A DNA stretch of 64,000 nt. Origin: Thiobacillus thioparus DSM 505. GTDB taxonomy: Bacteria > Pseudomonadota > Gammaproteobacteria > Burkholderiales > Thiobacillaceae. Made by a program: the position numbers and the translations under genes. The first letter of the stretch is position 1, and each line of letters begins with the position of its first letter. Positions 60,575 to 64,000 of the stretch are shown piece after piece. The notes beneath the pieces were generated by a model. That model was given only the letters and a program-made list of their open reading frames with translations. It was not told where the DNA came from and did not search any database. The stretch spans positions 576,997 through 640,996 of the forward strand of contig NZ_KB891316.1 in assembly GCF_000373385.1 (NCBI RefSeq), in the 5' to 3' direction.

Positions 60575-62005
60575 TCAGCCCTTGATGCACACCAGCGGTT
60601 TCAGTCTGGCCACCTTGCGCGCCAGCCCCGCGCGGTCGGCCGCCTCCACCACGGCGCTGACGTCCTTGTAGGCGCCCGGTGCTTCCTCCGCGACGCCGCG
60701 CAGCGAAGGGCTGCGGATCAGCACGCCCTGGCTGGCGAGTTCGTCCACCAGGGCGCGACCGTGCCACTGGCGGGTGGCCTGGTGGCGACTCATGGCCCGC
60801 CCGGCCCCATGGCAGGCGGAACTGAAGGCGCGCGTCATGCCCGTCTCGGTGCCGACCAGAATATAGGACGCGGTGCCCATGCTGCCGCCGATCAGCACCG
60901 GCTGGCCGATATCGCGCAGCTCGTTGGGCAGCGCCGGATGGCCTGGCCCGAAGGCTCGCGTCGCACCCTTGCGGTGCACGTATAGGCGGCGCGACTGGCC
61001 GTCGACCGTGTGCGGTTCCAGCTTGCAGGTGTTGTGCGACACGTCGTAGATCAGGGTGAGATGCGTCCCCGGCAACAGGTCGGCAAACACCTGGCGAGTG
61101 AGATGGGCGATGACCTGACGGTTGGCCAGGGCGCAATTGATCGCCGCACGCATGGCGCCGAGATACGCCTGACCCAGCGGAGCGTTGATGGGCGCGCAGG
61201 CGAGCTCGCGGTCGGGCAGCTCGATGCCGTAACCTGGCGCCGCGATCACCATCTGCTTGAGGAATTCGGTGCCGATCTGGTGTCCCAGCCCGCGCGAGCC
61301 GCAGTGGATGCTGACCACCACCTCGCCCACGCGCAGGCGGAAGCGGTCGGCCGCTTTCGTATCGTAGATCTCGACGATTTCCTGCAGCTCGAGGTAATGA
61401 TTGCCGGAACCCAGGGTGCCGATCTCGTCGCGCTGGCGGCGCTTGGCCTGGTCCGACACCTTGCTGGGTTCGGCGCCGGCCATGCAGCCCTGCTCCTCGA
61501 TACGATCCAGATCGGCCGCGCTGCCGTAGCCATGCTCGACCGCCCAGCGCGCGCCGCCGCGCAACATCGCGTCCATCTCGTTCGCATTCAGCCGCAGCTG
61601 GCCGGTGCTGCCCACCCCGGCCGGGATGTGCGCGAACAGACGGTCGGCCAGCCGCTGCTTGAGCGGCGCAATGTCTGCCGCCTTGAGCCCGGTATGCAGG
61701 GTGCGTACGCCACAGGAAATGTCGAAGCCCACCCCGCCGGCGGATACCACGCCACCGGCGTCGGCATCGAACGCCGCCACCCCGCCGATCGGAAAGCCGT
61801 AGCCCCAGTGCGCGTCAGGCATGGCATAGGCCGCCTGCACGATGCCTGGCAGGGTGGCGACGTTGGTGAGCTGCTCATAGACCTTCTCGTCCATGTCGCG
61901 GATCAGCGCCTGATCGGCAAAGATCACCGCCGGAACGCGCATCTTCCCGAACGGGGCGATCTGCCATTCGACCTCCGACACCTGCTTGAACTGGGCAAGA
62001 TTCAT
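60575..62005 (-). CDS. rtcB: RNA 2,3-cyclic-phosphate ligase RtcB
   Basis: 476 residues. The metal cysteine is in GVGFDISCGV (Cys98), with metal histidines in GSGNHYLE (about 199-206) and SIHCGSRGLGHQ (232-243). The guanylylated histidine is His399 in CHGAGRAMSRHQA. It seals RNA with a 2,3-cyclic or 3-phosphate end to a 5-hydroxyl end, using GTP and manganese. It is downstream of a cca-archease fusion by 39 bases, and archease is the known activator of RtcB. It lacks the adjacent RtcR/RtcA seen in enteric bacteria. Confidence 0.95.
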   Translation of the reverse strand: MNLAQFKQVSEVEWQIAPFGKMRVPAVIFADQALIRDMDEKVYEQLTNVATLPGIVQAAYAMPDAHWGYGFPIGGVAAFDADAGGVVSAGGVGFDISCGVRTLHTGLKAADIAPLKQRLADRLFAHIPAGVGSTGQLRLNANEMDAMLRGGARWAVEHGYGSAADLDRIEEQGCMAGAEPSKVSDQAKRRQRDEIGTLGSGNHYLELQEIVEIYDTKAADRFRLRVGEVVVSIHCGSRGLGHQIGTEFLKQMVIAAPGYGIELPDRELACAPINAPLGQAYLGAMRAAINCALANRQVIAHLTRQVFADLLPGTHLTLIYDVSHNTCKLEPHTVDGQSRRLYVHRKGATRAFGPGHPALPNELRDIGQPVLIGGSMGTASYILVGTETGMTRAFSSACHGAGRAMSRHQATRQWHGRALVDELASQGVLIRSPSLRGVAEEAPGAYKDVSAVVEAADRAGLARKVARLKPLVCIKG

Positions 62006-62044
62006 CCTGGAAACCTTAGTTGACCACCATGGCGACTAGGAAAT

Positions 62045-63673
62045 TCAGACGTCCACCACGCACTGGGCAAACCACTGCCCGGATTCGTTCCTCCCGACCT
62101 TCAATTCAGTATAGGTGGCGCCCTTGATTTCGACGGCCGGCTGGTGCTTGTCCAGGTCGACCGGTTCGCCCCATGCGGTGGCGTGCAGCCGATGGTCATC
62201 CAGGCTGACCTCGAAGCGGCCAAACAGCAGGTGGCGCGCGGCCATCTCCAGGATCAGCGCATTCAGCCAGTCGACCAGCAGCAATTCGTCGTCCGGCGCC
62301 TCGCAGCGGATGTCCACCGCCTCGTTCGCCGCCACCCCGGTTGGGTCGGTCACCACGGCGGTCATCGCTCGCGCAGTCTGTTCGAATGCGGCCGCCAGGG
62401 TGGGCCCGATGCCGCGCACGCCGACGTCCGCCTGATGCGGAAAATGTTCCCAGTGCGCGCCGCCCTGGCTGCGCGACGCCGCTACCGCCCGTGCCCGCGC
62501 CTCGAATATCGCTTCCCGGATGCGCGCCGGCTCGACGCTGCGCGCCACGGCCCCTGCGTCAACGGCCTGCGCCGCGTGCAGCGCCTGCCGCAGGTAAGCC
62601 GGTGCGGGGAAAGGCTTGTCCTCGTAGCCAGGTCGGCCGCGGAAATCGCATTCGCAGGCCTGCAGAAAGGCCTCGAAGCGGTCGGGACGGCGGAAGGCGT
62701 CGACCCGTTCCAACAGTTCAACCACCGTTCCGGGGCGCAATTCCAGCGCGCGATGGGCGTTGCCGTGGTCGCGCGCCACCGCAACGGCGAGGTCGCGGCA
62801 ATCGACCGGCACCCGGATGCGCTCGCAGAGCGCCCGCACCAGTTCGACGCTTTTGCCTTCGTGGCCGTGATGCGCCGGCCACAGTTCGGGCGGAGTGACG
62901 CCCTTGCCGAGATCGTGCGTCAGGGCAGCAAAACGCACCGGCAGGCTCATGCTCTGTTGCGCCGCCCAGTCGACGACCAGCATCACGTGAACGCCGGTAT
63001 CGATTTCCGGATGGTGCTGCGGCGGTTGCGGCACGCCAAACAGGCAATCGATTTCGGGAAGCAGCCGCGCCAGCGCACCGCAGTCGCGCAGCGCCTGGAA
63101 CATGCGCGAGGGCTGCGCTTCCATCAGGCCGCGTGCGATTTCCTGCCACACGCGCTCGGGCACGAGCGCGTCGATTTCGCCGTTGTCCACCATCCGCCGC
63201 ATCAGCGCGTTGGTTTCCGGCGCCACGGTAAAGTCGTTGAAGCGCGCGGCAAAGCGCGCAACTCTCAAAATCCGCACCGGGTCTTCGGCAAAGGCTTCGC
63301 TCACATGGCGGAAGACCCTTGCCGCCAGGTCGCGCTGGCCGCCGTAGGGGTCGACCAGCGCGCCGGCCGCGTCCTCTGCCATCGCATTGATGGTGAGGTC
63401 GCGCCGGCGCAGATCCTCTTCCAGCGTAACTTCCGGTGCGGCATAGACAGTAAAGCCCTTGTAACCGTGTCCGGATTTGCGCTCTGTGCGCGCGAGCGCA
63501 TATTCCTCGTGGGTTTGCGGGTGCAGGAAAACGGGAAAATCCTTGCCGACCGGCTGGTAGCCCAGCGCAACCATGTCGTCAGGTGTCGCACCGACGACGA
63601 CGTGATCGCGGTCGGCCACCGGCAGGCCCAGCAACCGGTCTCGCACTGCGCCGCCAACGATATAGGTTTTCAT
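62045..63673 (-). CDS. cca: Fusion of CCA-adding tRNA nucleotidyltransferase and archease
   Basis: 542 residues from the ATG at 63673. Residues 1 to about 400 are bacterial CCA-adding enzyme with HD domain: [10 protein letters not shown], catalytic Asp21/Asp23 in [36 protein letters not shown], and the HD motif THDLGKG (His253-Asp254). Residues 407-542 are a complete archease: [38 protein letters not shown], and GATYTELKV...VVDV. The first repairs the tRNA 3-prime CCA end; the second activates RtcB. rtcB is the next gene. A natural joining of RNA-end processing and ligation is inferred. Confidence 0.93.
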   Translation of the reverse strand: MKTYIVGGAVRDRLLGLPVADRDHVVVGATPDDMVALGYQPVGKDFPVFLHPQTHEEYALARTERKSGHGYKGFTVYAAPEVTLEEDLRRRDLTINAMAEDAAGALVDPYGGQRDLAARVFRHVSEAFAEDPVRILRVARFAARFNDFTVAPETNALMRRMVDNGEIDALVPERVWQEIARGLMEAQPSRMFQALRDCGALARLLPEIDCLFGVPQPPQHHPEIDTGVHVMLVVDWAAQQSMSLPVRFAALTHDLGKGVTPPELWPAHHGHEGKSVELVRALCERIRVPVDCRDLAVAVARDHGNAHRALELRPGTVVELLERVDAFRRPDRFEAFLQACECDFRGRPGYEDKPFPAPAYLRQALHAAQAVDAGAVARSVEPARIREAIFEARARAVAASRSQGGAHWEHFPHQADVGVRGIGPTLAAAFEQTARAMTAVVTDPTGVAANEAVDIRCEAPDDELLLVDWLNALILEMAARHLLFGRFEVSLDDHRLHATAWGEPVDLDKHQPAVEIKGATYTELKVGRNESGQWFAQCVVDV

Positions 63674-63689
63674 GGCGGCGCGGCGGCTC

Positions 63690-64000
63690 CTAGCGGTGGG
63701 CGTTTTCCCGGTAATCCTCGTACCGCGCGCGCGGCGTATCGGCACGCAGGTATTCGGGGGCGATGGCCTCGAGCGACGCCGGCTGGAAATCGAATACCGA
63801 CGGCCAGCCGCCGCGACATACGTTGTCCGTGCACAGGGCGTAGTAGTTGTCGCGCGTCATCAGCTTCTTGCCGGGTTTGAATTCCAGCGCCCAGGCCTGG
63901 AAATATGACATCCATTTTCCCAGCTGCACGATGCTGCGCTTTTTCCCGATCACATCGCCCACGTAGCTCACCAGCTCCTGCAGGGTATACACATTGGGCC
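63690..64000 (-). CDS. C-terminus of an NDUFA9-like NAD(P)-binding protein (partial)
   Basis: The frame is open to the window edge; only the last 100 or so residues are visible, starting [15 protein letters not shown] and ending [10 protein letters not shown]. The motif [19 protein letters not shown] near this position is typical of complex I NDUFA9-subunit-like epimerase/reductase proteins. Its stop lies 16 bases before the cca-archease start, so they probably share a transcript. The N-terminal Rossmann half lies outside the window. Confidence 0.65.
   Translation of the reverse strand, partial: PNVYTLQELVSYVGDVIGKKRSIVQLGKWMSYFQAWALEFKPGKKLMTRDNYYALCTDNVCRGGWPSVFDFQPASLEAIAPEYLRADTPRARYEDYRENAHR

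Noticed and set aside
62144..63880. A 578-residue forward frame opposite cca-archease
   Set aside because: The reverse strand encodes two complete known domains; this frame has no motif and simply mirrors them.

Overview
The window is GC-rich DNA with dense ATGA-type gene overlaps and Shine-Dalgarno starts. Its gene orders are typical of a Betaproteobacterium: lptD-surA-pdxA-rsmA, pepP-ubiH-ubiI/F, glyQ-glyS-gmhB-plsC-ygjP-gloA, and metE/metR divergent. Metal resistance, molybdate uptake, peroxide defence and a DsrC-family sulfur-relay protein suggest a sulfur- or metal-exposed free-living organism, perhaps Nitrosomonadales or Thiobacillus-like. That placement is inference. No rRNA, tRNA, CRISPR array or intact insertion sequence was seen.

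Layout. 1-5277: a Cus-type copper/silver efflux operon (copL-like, cusC, cusB running off the edge) behind a merTPA mercury operon with divergent merR. 5292-7176: rubrerythrin, rubredoxin and rubredoxin reductase, a peroxide-reducing chain. 7308-12882: a complete tripartite RND drug-efflux operon. 13135-14520: a PhoX/DUF839 protein. 14635-17930: metE and metR. 17927-21133: a short ModE regulator, an unknown 84-residue protein and modABC, with a perfect inverted-repeat operator. 21147-26890: DUF202 protein, OxyR, ClC channel and KatG. 26891-27651: gene debris. 27652-30775: ferritin-like protein, HPP membrane protein, a DsrC-family protein without its terminal cysteine, a divergent LysR regulator and a lipoprotein. 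30798-37470: methyltransferase, DsbC, two ubiquinone hydroxylases, PepP, and MurU/AmgK of peptidoglycan recycling. 37523-42840: LptD, SurA, PdxA, RsmA. 42996-49789: OmpA-like lipoprotein, DUF4202, GloA, YgjP-like peptidase, PlsC, GmhB, GlyS, GlyQ. 49890-53548: Tat-exported molybdoenzyme with its cytochrome b, and an ABC-F ATPase. 53770-54129: a sigma-54 promoter driving two tandem paralogous 50-residue proteins. 54134-57740: OmpR/EnvZ-like pair and three small secreted proteins. 57786-60449: kup interrupted by one in-frame TAG, and fpr. 60575-64000: rtcB, a cca-archease fusion, and an NDUFA9-like reductase cut by the window edge.

The best candidates for something new are: (1) the tRNA CCA-adding enzyme fused to archease directly upstream of the RNA ligase RtcB, which reads as an RNA-repair operon; (2) the sigma-54-driven pair of coupled, paralogous micro-proteins; (3) a 42-bp promoter element shared, at 31 of 42 positions, by the rubrerythrin operon and the DsrC-like/LysR locus; and (4) a heptad inverted-repeat element placed exactly on stop codons at two intergenic sites.
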